A DNA stretch of 64,000 bases from Morinoia aosen (taxonomy: Eukaryota; Arthropoda; Malacostraca; Amphipoda; Talitridae). The notes beneath the pieces were generated by a model, which did no database searches, was not told the DNA's origin, and saw nothing but the letters and a program-made list of their open reading frames with translations. Position numbers and translations under genes: made by a program. This document shows, in pieces, positions 21,005 to 32,200 of the stretch (the first letter of the stretch is position 1; each line of letters starts with the position of its first letter). The stretch spans positions 40,154,964 to 40,218,963 of the forward strand of contig CM059556.1 of the NCBI GenBank assembly GCA_030386875.1, given 5' to 3'.

Positions 21005-21849
21005 AACTTCAAGGGAACAACAGCAAGTCGTCTCCCGTTTCTCCTGCGCAAAAAGAGAAACCGTACCCAAGTTAGGCATATCTTGAGGATTCCAACAGTA
21101 CGCTCAGCAGCGTCCTCTGTAATATTTTTATTATTAAATTCCTTTAAACTAGAGACCGAAGATCTTCTTTAACGTAAGGTTAGTTTTTAAAACGATACTC
21201 GCTAAAAATAGAAGACACCCAATGGACGCGGCCGGTCATCAGTACGGTACTCCGGTAGGAAGTTTTAGTGGCGTTCTGAGTAGATAGAAACAGAGTTTTA
21301 AGATGTCTGGTCGCCGACTAGCTGAATATCGTATCTTATTGTAAGATTGCATATAGCACTAAGGTTTTAACAATTAATTGACAATTAATTACCTTGAATA
21401 GTAAGTGCCTATTCAAGACGCTGCAAAAGCCGGGTCGAGGAGTTCAAGTCGCAGAAAGAGACTACTTTTTACGCAAGAGAAATAAGTTAGAGGTACCAGA
21501 CCCACTTTTATTAAAAGGACGACATGCTGCCCAAGCAGAGCAAGCTCAAAGATAATTTAACGAGTGAACGCCAAAGCGTAACAAGTAATATTAATTGAAG
21601 CTATTTAAGGTTAATGCAGGTCTGCTAGAAGCGCAAACATGCTTAATTATAGAAAGTTAAATTCAAACACAAAAATTGAAAAGAAAAGATGCAGCTGCAA
21701 AACAAAAAACAACGAACAAAAAGATCTCATTTCATCAGTTTCAAATTTTTGTCTGTGAACTAAGAGAGGCCAACTGAAGAAAACTTTTTCTTCCACAAAG
21801 CCGCCATCAGAAATACGGAAAATATTCAACAGGAAATTTCATTGAACAA

Positions 21850-22075
21850 ACAAAATTGGCTGTCCGTCTTTGTTGGTTGATCTGTCTCCCTTTCACGCTC
21901 CTAAAGATACTTAACTACTGTACCTGTGATGCGAGTTTCACCGGTGCACAAGTATTAGAATATTTTAATCGCAGGTGCTATTAGGATGGAAATATTTCTT
22001 TATGGTCCACATCTGGAAGATTTCTATACAGACAATATCGAATCCCGTCATTTGACGAGTCGTGTACACAATTAT
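21850..22075 (+). mobile_element. Dispersed repeat family M2, copy 2
   Basis: This shares CCCTTTCACGCTCCTAAAG, GATGCGAGTTTCACC and GAATCCCGTCATTTGACG with the copies near 19145 and 46560. Confidence 0.6.
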
Positions 22076-22080
22076 GTATA

Positions 22081-22704
22081 CTGAGTGTTTCAGAACACGA
22101 GGTACAAAATTGCACATCAAGTAGAAAATGGCCAAATAAACACTTTTTGTCCTATGAAATTCTCCCCCGAAAAATCGGCGTTGGGAGGTATTGGGTGTTT
22201 ATTGTTTTTAAGGTTGAAATTTAATGGCACAATTACTCGCGATATTGATTCTGAATTTACTTTACAAAATTGTTCAAAATGTGTTCCCCCTACATCTATG
22301 CACTTTTCGAATGTTGGCCTTAACGGCTGCCGAATATTAGGAAACACGTCTGGCATTTAAGGTATCTCACCTGCAGTCACTGCAATTCTGGCCACAAGAT
22401 CTTCCTCAGACTCAATGTATGTAGCATAGACAAGGCTCTTCACGTGCCCCAAAAAATTGAAATCGAGTGGAGTCATGTCAGGAGATCTAGGAGGTCTTGC
22501 AACTAGCACATTTCGCCCGATCAACGTAAATTCAAAATAAATATTGCGAGTAGTTTATTCATTAAATTTCACCCTTTAAAACAATAAACTGCTAACTCAA
22601 TGTCTCTTTCTTCGGAAAATTTTATAGAAGGAAAAGTTTTTATTTGGATATCTTCTAGTTGGTGTGCAATTTTTTGCCTCTTATTCTGAATCTGAAACAC
22701 CCTG
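22081..22704 (-). mobile_element. Mariner-like transposon, internally deleted
   Basis: The element is flanked by TA, with ends CTGAGTGTTTCAG and CTGAAACACCCTG. The inverted repeats extend about 190 bp inward, matching at AAAATTGCACA and GAAATTTAATG. Between them, on the minus strand, a remnant of a transposase C-terminus can be read, with SEEDLVARIAVTAGEIP, then MPDVFPNIRQPLRPTFEKCI and VGGTHFEQF. This is the pattern of the last part of Tc1/mariner-type transposases of the kind that end in a histidine-rich helix. The N-terminal and most catalytic sequence is missing. It is a non-autonomous deletion derivative. Confidence 0.85.
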
Positions 22705-23269
22705 TATATTACTGACAAGTGTTTTCTGAGTAGGTAATGTATGCATTTTCTACACTGAGAAGCATAGATATGTATCAACAGTTTTTATTACTAAGTATGC
22801 ACTAATTCAGTGAAATCATAATAGTTAATTCAATGACTAAAAAAGTATAAACAGACAAAGGAAATAAAGCACTCGTGCAAAAATTATCTCTATATTTGTA
22901 TGCCGAACAAGCCATGCATTTCAATTTTGAGTGTAAGTTTGTTTACGCATTCCTAGATGTGCGTGCTATGTTGCGCGATGTTCTTTACAAATTATTTCGA
23001 GACTATCTTTTTCTCAATACTTGATTGTCATTTACGGTGTTGTTTCAATCTAGTACGGTGTAGCGTTTTTTTTTGTATTTTTCCTACTTCGATGATCTTA
23101 TAAATAATTCGAAAAATACTAAAGAATTCTTCGAAACTGCCAAGTTCTTAGTTGAAATTATCGAAGTAGGAAAAAGGCAAGAAGCGCTGTACCGGAATCT
23201 CTTGGAATATAAAATATCCAAGAGATAATATTTCTCATTTCTCATTCAACTACCCTTGACAGAGTTAAG

Positions 23270-23705
23270 CTATTAGCACGACCCGTATGGTTTGTCTATT
23301 AGTACGCCTCGTATATTTTTTCTATTAATATGCCTCGTATGGTCTATCTATCTGTACACCTATGATAGTATTGTCTAATATTACATCTCGTATAGTTTGT
23401 CTATTATTATGCCTCGTACGGCTTATCTATTTGTACACCTCGTATGGTTTGTCAATTAGTATTCCTCGTATGGAACTTTGTTAGACTATTAGCACACCAC
23501 GTGTGGTTTGTCTATTATAGTACGCCTCGTATATTATGTCTAATAATATGCCTCGTATGGTCTACCTATTTGTACACCTCTGATAGTTTATCTATTAGCA
23601 CACCTCATATAGGTTGTCGATTATTATGCCTCGTATGGCTTATCTATTTTTACACCTCGGATGGTTTGTCAATTAATACTCCTCGTATGGATCTTTTGTT
23701 TTAGG
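23270..23705. repeat. ~32-bp degenerate minisatellite
   Basis: About 13 units share GCCTCGTATGGTTTGTCTAT and TAGTAC. The unit spacing and sequence are loose compared with the intronic arrays. Confidence 0.85.
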
Positions 23706-24844
23706 ACGTCTTATGTTAAGGAACTTTTAAAAGCCAATATGTTGGCATATGTATCTCATGTGGCAACTTGGAAATAAACGTTTTTTTTTTGTTTGTTTGA
23801 CTATGCTTCAAATCCCCAAAATTATGTATACGTGTAGATAAGGTAGGCCAGATTTGCACACTGCCTTTTCTTCTCTGTACCTACACTATGCAGGGTAACA
23901 ATGCAGAAAAGGTGTCATATTATTGCTCAACTCTATGTTACATTTCGGATATATATAATAAGCAAAAGTTGTTCTGCTTTCATCGCAGGGTTCTGATGTT
24001 TTCGGAACGTTTTTTTACGAATAAAAGTCACTTCTAGCTTCTTTGCGTGTAATATGATACTATCTCTTATTTTCGTGTAACTTTTTACTTTGTATTGGAC
24101 ACTTTGTTATTTTAATAAACGCCCTGGTTCTTCTCATTTCGTGTTTTTTGGAGCAATTTGAAACGGTTCCAGCAAGAGAATTTGTACTATCGCATAAATG
24201 CAAAAACCATTGCAGCTGAGATAGTGCATTGTTTTCAGTTACAATGTGTGTGTGACTGTAAGTGAAGTTTTTGCTGGTGTGTGTAATTATTTTCAGTGCA
24301 GCTAGTCATTAGCAATGAATCATAACCTAAAGACTAGAAATGTTTATGATCATTATCAATCAATGCATCATATTGAGCATACAAAGTTACCACTTTTTAT
24401 GTGAGTACAATGTATTGCATCAGCTGAAATGTTCTACAAGTAACTTGCAACACATTTGATACTATTTTCCAGTTCCTATGTATTAATTGAATGAAAAATG
24501 AACAAAACAGAAATATACAGAATGAATATGCGATGCTTTCAATTACTATTCAAATTCCTGCTTTTAACTACAAAATATACATCAATGCTGGGTACAAAAA
24601 TTATATTTCGCACTCGTAGGTTTCTCATATATATCTGTGCAAACCCTCAATGACTAGATAACATAACGGTATTAGGTGATAGGAATAAATACGCTGTTTC
24701 AAACTTAGAACAAAACAATCAACAAAAACATTGCGTATTTTTTAGATTTTTCAGCAAAGCATTCTAACTCTGTTTTGGTTTACTTTTAGTTTTAAAGAAT
24801 TATAAATAATTTTTAGCAAAAATTAGAATCGAAGACACCAAAAA
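23706..24844. other. AT-rich interior of the hAT-like element
   Basis: No gene, RNA or further repeat was recognised. Confidence 0.45.
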
Positions 24845-25068
24845 AAAGAGCGACTCCAACCACGACTCTACCACATCCGAATGAACGACTCCGACTCCGA
24901 CTCCACAACATTCGGAAAAGCGACTCCGACTCCGACTCCATCACACTTCAGAGTAGCGACTCCGACTCCGACTCCACCACACTTCAGAGAAGCGACTCCG
25001 ACTCCGACTCCACCCTAAAACATGCGACTCCGGCGACTCCGACTCCCGACTCCGACTCCGACTCCGCA
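24845..25068. repeat. Right subterminal GACTCC array of the hAT-like element
   Basis: About five units of CGACTCCGACTCCGACTCC are separated by CACTTCAGAG(A/T)AG-like spacers. They lie in the same orientation as the left array although the terminal repeats are inverted. Confidence 0.9.
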
Positions 25069-25082
25069 ACCCTGCTCAGGGG

Positions 25083-25340
25083 GATGCTGTCGGGTTACCT
25101 CAGCTATACATAGGTAGGCCTTCGGGACTTCTGTCTTTCGTGCCCACTTTACTTCTTTTAGCTTTCAAGCCTTCTTCGCTATTTCTTCTTTGTTTTTTCG
25201 TCCTTTTTCTTCCTAACTTGTTTTTACGCGGAGGGTATCTTGCGTGGAAACACATTGTGCAAATATTCCCTATTTTGTAGAGTTCATGCTAAATGGTCTC
25301 TTTTCTTCTGTCATGAGATCGTCTTTGCAAGTAACGAGTC
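25083..25340 (+). mobile_element. Divergent relative of the short retroposon
   Basis: GATGCTGTCGGG, ATAGGTAGGCCTTC and GTTCATGCTAAATGGTCTC follow the order of motifs in the retroposon family at low identity. Its 5' part probably lies at about 18120-18189, separated by the hAT-like insertion. Confidence 0.5.
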
Positions 25341-25771
25341 TGTTGTTGTATATCTAGGGTTTAGTTTGCTATAAAATGTACGGGAATAAAGTTTACTTGT
25401 TACTATTAATTATAATGTTTAAGTGTTAACATCAATTTAAATGTTCAAATGTTAGTGTTGAATATTAACATAGACTTTAATGTATAAAATATAAATGATA
25501 CAATTTGTAGAACAATTATAACAGCAGTAATTTTGTGTGGCAGTAGTGCACCAATTATTATTTATGGGACTAATAAGTGCAGAGCGATAATTGCATTGAA
25601 GAACTCCTAATATGTTGGGTATTTCCCGTGACCATGTATGTACGTGCCCTGGTCAAAGATGAAAACATATCGAGCGGATGCTGCCGTGATAAAGAAAAAG
25701 AAAAACGAAAAAAATTTTTTGTCGTGAAACTTCATGTCGTATGAGAATGAAGCTCATACGTGATATTTTTC

Positions 25772-26092
25772 AGAATTATCTCTCCCAGGAGGAAAAATGT
25801 GAGCTCCCGAGCTGAGAATTAGGTTGGTTTTCTTTATTTTGAAATCAACTGTTTTTGTTTTGTCAAGGACCATCTTTCTTTGGTTCACTTCTGTCCTGTT
25901 TTTCCACCTACTACTTTCTTCTTTAACTTTATCTTGTTTCATGAACATCTTTCTCATCTTACTGTTTCTATGTACCTTGTGCATAGATTCCACGTTCCCT
26001 TCAACTCCATACTAAATGGTGCTTTCATTCTTCTTCTCATTAAAACGTCTTTGTTGCTGTTAGGAAGGCTTAATCTAATATCTTATGTAATC
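25772..26092 (+). mobile_element. Short retroposon copy 7 (older), upstream of the kinase gene
   Basis: It runs from TCTCTCCCAGGAGG to a TAATCTAATATC tail and is clearly diverged. It ends about 180 bp before the predicted kinase start codon. Confidence 0.8.
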
Positions 26093-26271
26093 ATTATATA
26101 TTTCTGTTTTCGTTTCTCTACAGATCTCGATCAAGGTAAACATTTCAATTCTGCAGAATCTTCTGATAGACCCAGAGCAGTGAAGCAACACAGTTTGTAG
26201 AATCTCTCGCGTATAATTACTTGCATAAAACCTCAAGTGGACAATTTGCTGTTCTTAGCTCCGTTAACATC

Positions 26272-29200
26272 ATGCCTTCCTATGGAGAAGAAGCGTACTG
26301 CGAGGACGGCACTCCGAGTGAGTATATTTGCATCATGTAGTCAGTCATTAAAATTATGCAATTATCAGTAATTATCAATTATGCAATTATCAATAATTAT
26401 CAATTATCAATAATTATCAATAATTATCAATTATCAATAATTTTCAATAGTTATCAATTATCAATTATCAATAATTATCAATAATCAATTTATGCAATTA
26501 TCAATAATTATCAATTATGCAATTATCAATAATTATCAATATTCATTAATAATAAATTATGCAAATATCAATAACAGTAATTTAAAATGTTAATTCGATT
26601 TATGTTTTTGTGTAATTAGGAAAATCCAGTGAGTTATTCTGTTTGCTAAGTGATTATGTAAGAGTTTCAGTTACTTGCATCGAAATTCACGTAGCTTTCA
26701 TGATTGCACGAGATTGTAGATTGATTTTCAAACGTCCACCATAAGTTTTATTTCGTTATGAAACCTCATGAATTTTATTTCGTAAGCATTTCGAAATGTG
26801 GTTACGATGAAATTGAGTAATACTTTGCTACGCTTCGCAAATTTATACTGCAGTGTATGTAATAGTAATATTGATGGCTCCTTTTATTATCTTCTTATTA
26901 GTTATTACAAAAATAAAATGCCTTCTGTGTTTGCACCTCCAAACTTTGCTTCTTTGTTTCATTTGAAGCAATTAAAGAGACAATTTGAAAGAAGTAACGA
27001 AATAAAAGGAAAAACAGTTCACTTCCATTATAGTTGATGCACAAAATGTTTAACATGGGTTTTTAAAATGTCTCAACGTTGAAATCCTTAGCTGGTAAAA
27101 CACACATAGGTGTTATAACAGCGATCCCGATAGTTAAAAAAAAACAAAAAATTCAACTTTGTTCATTTTTAATAAAGATGGTACAAAACAATAATTGTTT
27201 TTTAAAACACTTAAAATAAACAACCCTCAAGATCCTTAGTTGGTCATATAACTAAAATAAAAAATGTCAAATTTACTATATTCGTGCCCCCAGTCCCGCT
27301 GTGCGAAGACTTTCATCCCAGCAAGGACGAGTACATCGTGGAAGCCCTCCTACAGCACTCACGTGAGTCGTGACGACCAGCCCCCGTAGACTTGTGATAT
27401 CTAATGGTATAATCACTCTATTGGATCTAATGGTCTGATGATCTAATGTGAGGTATAATGGTGAGACCTAAAGGTCATTGGCGGTATCATTAATGCTGTG
27501 TTCCCTCGAGTCATCTTAGACTGCTCGTTCTTGTTCACCATTTCTTCGACATAAAGGTATTCTTTATATTTAAATTAAGCTATACGCACTATACTTGGGG
27601 TAATTTTGAAGCGTTTCATCCTATCTTTGAGGCAGCAAAGATTTTGCCACGCATGTAATTTTTGAGTTAATTATCTTTCCTGCGAATTTTCGAGAGATTT
27701 CTTGCACCTCTCGCTAGATGTACGATCGATCCACTGCAAGTTGTGCACTGTAACGCTAGGTGCGTTGTGATTGAATGATGCTTTTGGTCTCGTATTCTAT
27801 GTAGTAATGTTGTCAATGCTATAGGTCTCGTATTTTACTAATGTTATTGGTCTCGTAATGTTATCAACATTATACCGCAGGATCTTTAACCAAACACGAC
27901 AATCACATTATATAGCTTACTTTTTTTAACTCAGGGGATATGGCTCATGTTTTTTAATTCAGGCTATATAGGTCACCTTTCTAGCATGTGCACGCATTCA
28001 CTCCTGGCCTACTCGACGGTATACCGACGTGTTGAGTTCCGCGGGTCGTGTTGCCGTGTAACGTTTTGGTTATAAAGAACTAGAACTGTCTTGTTCTTAT
28101 CATGTTTTCAATATGAAGAAGTATAACTTCAAAGTTTTGTTGCATTCGAAAAACCCAAGGGTTCTTGACTTCAAATATTAATAAAGTGGGTTATGGTATT
28201 CGATTATGTGCCGTTTAAGTCGGTCAAATGTCAACTTAGTTGATACAGTAGTTTAAAATTGCGTACTGTCTTCCGTGCATTATTATTTAAGTGTGGAAGC
28301 TTAAGCAATAAGCTAGCAACGTTGGCCAGATCTTAATGTAAAATTTACTTGACATGAATTCGTGTTGCTGAGCTTTAAACTCTACGTATTTCATGATACT
28401 GACAAAAGCGTATATAAAGCTAATAATTTTTACATCATGGCCAAATTTTGTATTTAGTCCTTATTATGATTCAATTATAATTTGTAAAGTTATCCTTCAT
28501 TTGTAGGTATGTTTTTATGTGTAATAAACATTTAAAAATACTCACTCCACTGAAATTGTCATTATATTTTCGAAAACGCAATTTAAAAAAAACGAAGTTT
28601 TCCTACGCTGAGGCATACCAAACTCATCCGAATATACGTGTGATTGCATGAGGGATTTGAATCCCATTTTTCCCTCTTTTGTCTCACTTTTAAGTACATC
28701 TTCTGGAAAACTACCGCCTGGTGGCTTCCTGCTGCAACAAGTGTTGATACAACCAGCACTCGGCTGCAAGGCAACGATTGATCACGATCATTTGTTGCCA
28801 CAGGGTCGAGCCGAGTGGTCGTCAGTCGCAGGAGAGGCTTTGGCGATCGCTTATTCACCATCAAAGTCACTCCCAAGTACAGAGGCAAGAGGAAGGTCGA
28901 CCGCTCCAGGTAACGGAAATTAATTACCTCTAAATTTTAATGCAAAAAATTGGCCATATAAGTTGCTGCATCTTGTCATGTAATTGTCAATTTCATTCAA
29001 TTGCTATCAAATATAATTGATTTGTTCGTATATATATACATAATTTCGGTTACTGTTCGACGTATCTTAGCTCATTTTGTAACTGAACATTTAAAACAAC
29101 CACCTGGTTTCCCTTTCAACCACCCGCTGTAAAAAAATGGAATTTCCGAAGAATGTATCATAATTGACGAAAATCAGTTTAAAAAGACATAATTTTGAGG

Positions 29201-32200
29201 ATCAATGCAAAGGCTCGCTTGTGGTTTCACTCGGTAGAGCTGAGTTATGAAAAACCGTGAATTATTAATGAGAAAAAAGATGCCACACTATTCCCAAACT
29301 TATCTCACCCTACACGAATATTTCATACTTGAAGTATAGCCATATAAAAGCGTCACTTATACATTCAGTCATTGATGTTGGCAATTTTTCAGTCAACAAT
29401 CTTCTGTGAAGGCTCACTTGTATATTTAGTTGCAGATGTTGAAGTTTTCTCAATAAAAATAGTAATCTCCTATTATTGTAAATAGTATCCCTATTGTTCC
29501 TACATAGACTCGCTTTAATTTTATGCATAAATAATTTTTTTCAGAGAGTTGGAGACCTATCAGCTGGTAGAGGGCTGCAATTTTCTCCTGAACCAAAGAC
29601 ACTTCTTTGAGACAAACCTCTTCTGCTACAATGTTACAGGTACTGACTCCGTGAAGTATAATCTCTCCTTCTAAAAAAAAAAAATTCCCCTCAGGGGGGT
29701 ACAACTATTGTATCTATGGGAATTAGCGCTCCCAGGGGGACAATGTGAGGGCCCGAGCTAAAGGTTAGGTAGGCTTTCTTTTTTTTTTGTTAAAATAACA
29801 TAGGCTTTTGTTTTGTTACGGACCATCTTTTTTCGGTTCACTGCTGTCCTGTATTTTCAGCACCTAGTACTTTCGTCTTCAACTTTGATCTTGTTTCATG
29901 AACTTCTTTCTCATCTCTGTGCCCTTTCTGCATAGATTCCACGTCCCCTTAACTCCATACTAAATGTGCCTTCTTCCTTCCTCTCTTTGGATCTCATTTG
30001 TTGAGGATAGGGAGGCTTAAACTAACTAATAATCTAATCTAATCTAAAAAAATTTTCAAGTTGGATTCATAATTATGCGTGAAAATAATTATAAATAGTT
30101 TTAATGTGTATAATTTCGTCTTTCGAACTGTGTTTTTGTGTTAGGAAGACACCGAAATGAAACAAATGGAAATGAACTTTGAATAAAATAGTATTTACTT
30201 TACAGGTATTGAATTTACAGTGACTCACAGAACAAGCAGTCAAAACAACAAACAAAAAAAGTAAATAATATAGGCAAGTGACGAAAAAATTAACCAAACA
30301 AAAAAGAAAAAAAAATCAACTAAGCCACCGGACAAACTTACGAGCAAGCAACCACGCAAACCAACTAAAGAGCAACCAAACAAACCAACGAACAAGCAAG
30401 CCACAATCCTAAAAAACTAATAACATATAATTTGAAAAGTATTTTCGAACGAACATCGTATAATTTTAAAAGGATTTTACGAACGACATCGTATAATTTT
30501 AAAAGGATTTTACGAACGGACATCGTATTATTTGAAAAGGATTTTACAAACGATCCAACACCTGCAAGAATAATCGATGAAATTTTCGCCCGCTGTGCAG
30601 ACTATTGCCCCGGCTTCTCCCTGAAGAGGCTGGTGGAGAGCCACGCTCCTCAGTGCCTCAGTGATGACGCCGTCAAATTCTACGCCGCTGAGCTGCTGCT
30701 CGCCATCTCTACTCTGCACGAGGTAGTTAGTGGCACTCTGAACGGTGTAAATAGTATTAGTAATTAGGGTTTATTTGTAATTAGTGTCTGAGTAGTTAGT
30801 ATTTATTTGCAATTAGTGTTGGAGTGGTTAGTATTTATTGTAATAAGTGCTTGAGTAGATAGTATATATTGTAATTAGTATTTGAGTAGATAGTATTTAT
30901 TGTAATTAGTGTTTAAGTAGATAGTATTTATTGTAATTAGTGTTTGAGTAGTTAGTATTTGAGTAGTTAGTATTTGAGTAGTTAGTATTTATGATTGGTT
31001 ATAGTATTTATTTGTACTTAATCTATCATTGTAAAAGTGAACATCAAATTCCATGGTCTCAAAGTATGTATCTCAGATAGCTATGACTATTGCACATATG
31101 GTGATTGACCCGAAGAATGTGTTGCTGAGGGACAAAAATGTTACATTAAAATTCTGTTAGCTATATTTGATTCTCATTTCAAATGAATTTTCATTTCAAA
31201 TGAAATTTCATTTCAAATGAATTCTTATTTCAAATGAATTTTCATTTCAAATGAATTTTCATTTCAAATGAATTTTCATTTCAAATGAATTTTCGTTTCA
31301 AATGAATTTTCGTTTCAAATGAATTTTCGTTTCAAATGAATTTTCGTTTCAAATGAATTTTCATTTCAAATGAATTTTCATTTCAAATGAATTTTCATTT
31401 CAAATGAATTTTCATTTCAAATGAATTTTCATTTCAAATGAATTTTCATTTCAAATGAAATTTCGTTTCAAATGAATTTTCGTTTCAAATGAATTTTCGT
31501 TTCAAATGAATTTTCGTTTCAAATGAATTTTCATTTCAAATGAATTTTCGTTTCAAATGAATTTTCGTTTCAAATGAATTTTCGTTTCAAATGAATTTTC
31601 GTTTCAAATGAATTTTCATTTCAAATGAATTTTCATTTCAAATGAATTTTCATTTCAAATGAATTTTCATTTCAAATGAATTTTCATTTCAAATGAATTT
31701 TCATTTCAAATGAATTTTCGTTTCAAATGAATTTTCGTTTCAAATGAATTTTCGTTTCAAATGAATTTTCGTTTCAAATGAATTTTCATTTCAAATGAAT
31801 TTTCATTTCAAATGAATTTTCATTTCAAATGAATTTTCATTTCAAATGAATTTTCATTTCAAATGAATTTTCATTTCAAATGAATTTTCATTTCAAATGA
31901 ATTTTCATTTCAAATGAATTTTCATTTCAAATGAATTTTCATTTCAAATGAATTTTCATTTCAAATGAATTTTCATTTCAAATGAATTTTCATTTCAAAT
32001 GAATTTTCATTTCAAATGAATTTTCATTTCAAATGAATTTTCGTTTCAAATGAATTTTCGTTTCAAATGAATTTTCGTTTCAAATGAATTTTCGTTTCAA
32101 ATGAATTTTCATTTCAAATGAATTTTCATTTCAAATGAATTTTCATTTCAAATGAATTTTCATTTCAAATGAATTTTCATTTCAAATGAATTTTCATTTC

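Larger units (their letters stand above)
18190..25074. mobile_element. hAT-like 6.9-kb element without visible transposase
   Basis: The outer ends are perfect inverted repeats, CAGGGTTGCGGAGTCGG at 18190 and CCGACTCCGCAACCCTG ending at 25074. The flanks carry an identical 8-bp duplication, CTCAGGGG (18182-18189 and 25075-25082), which is the hAT target size. Both subterminal zones hold arrays of GACTCC repeats. Inside are nested insertions (19675-20448, 20633-21004, 22081-22704) and minisatellite DNA, but no frame above about 90 residues and nothing like a hAT transposase. It is best read as a large non-autonomous or decayed element. The alternative is two independent small elements that by chance share a flank. 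Confidence 0.72.

Noticed and set aside
22085-22360. Host gene on the plus strand inside the mariner-like element
   Set aside because: The meaningful frame is on the minus strand and matches a transposase C-terminus.
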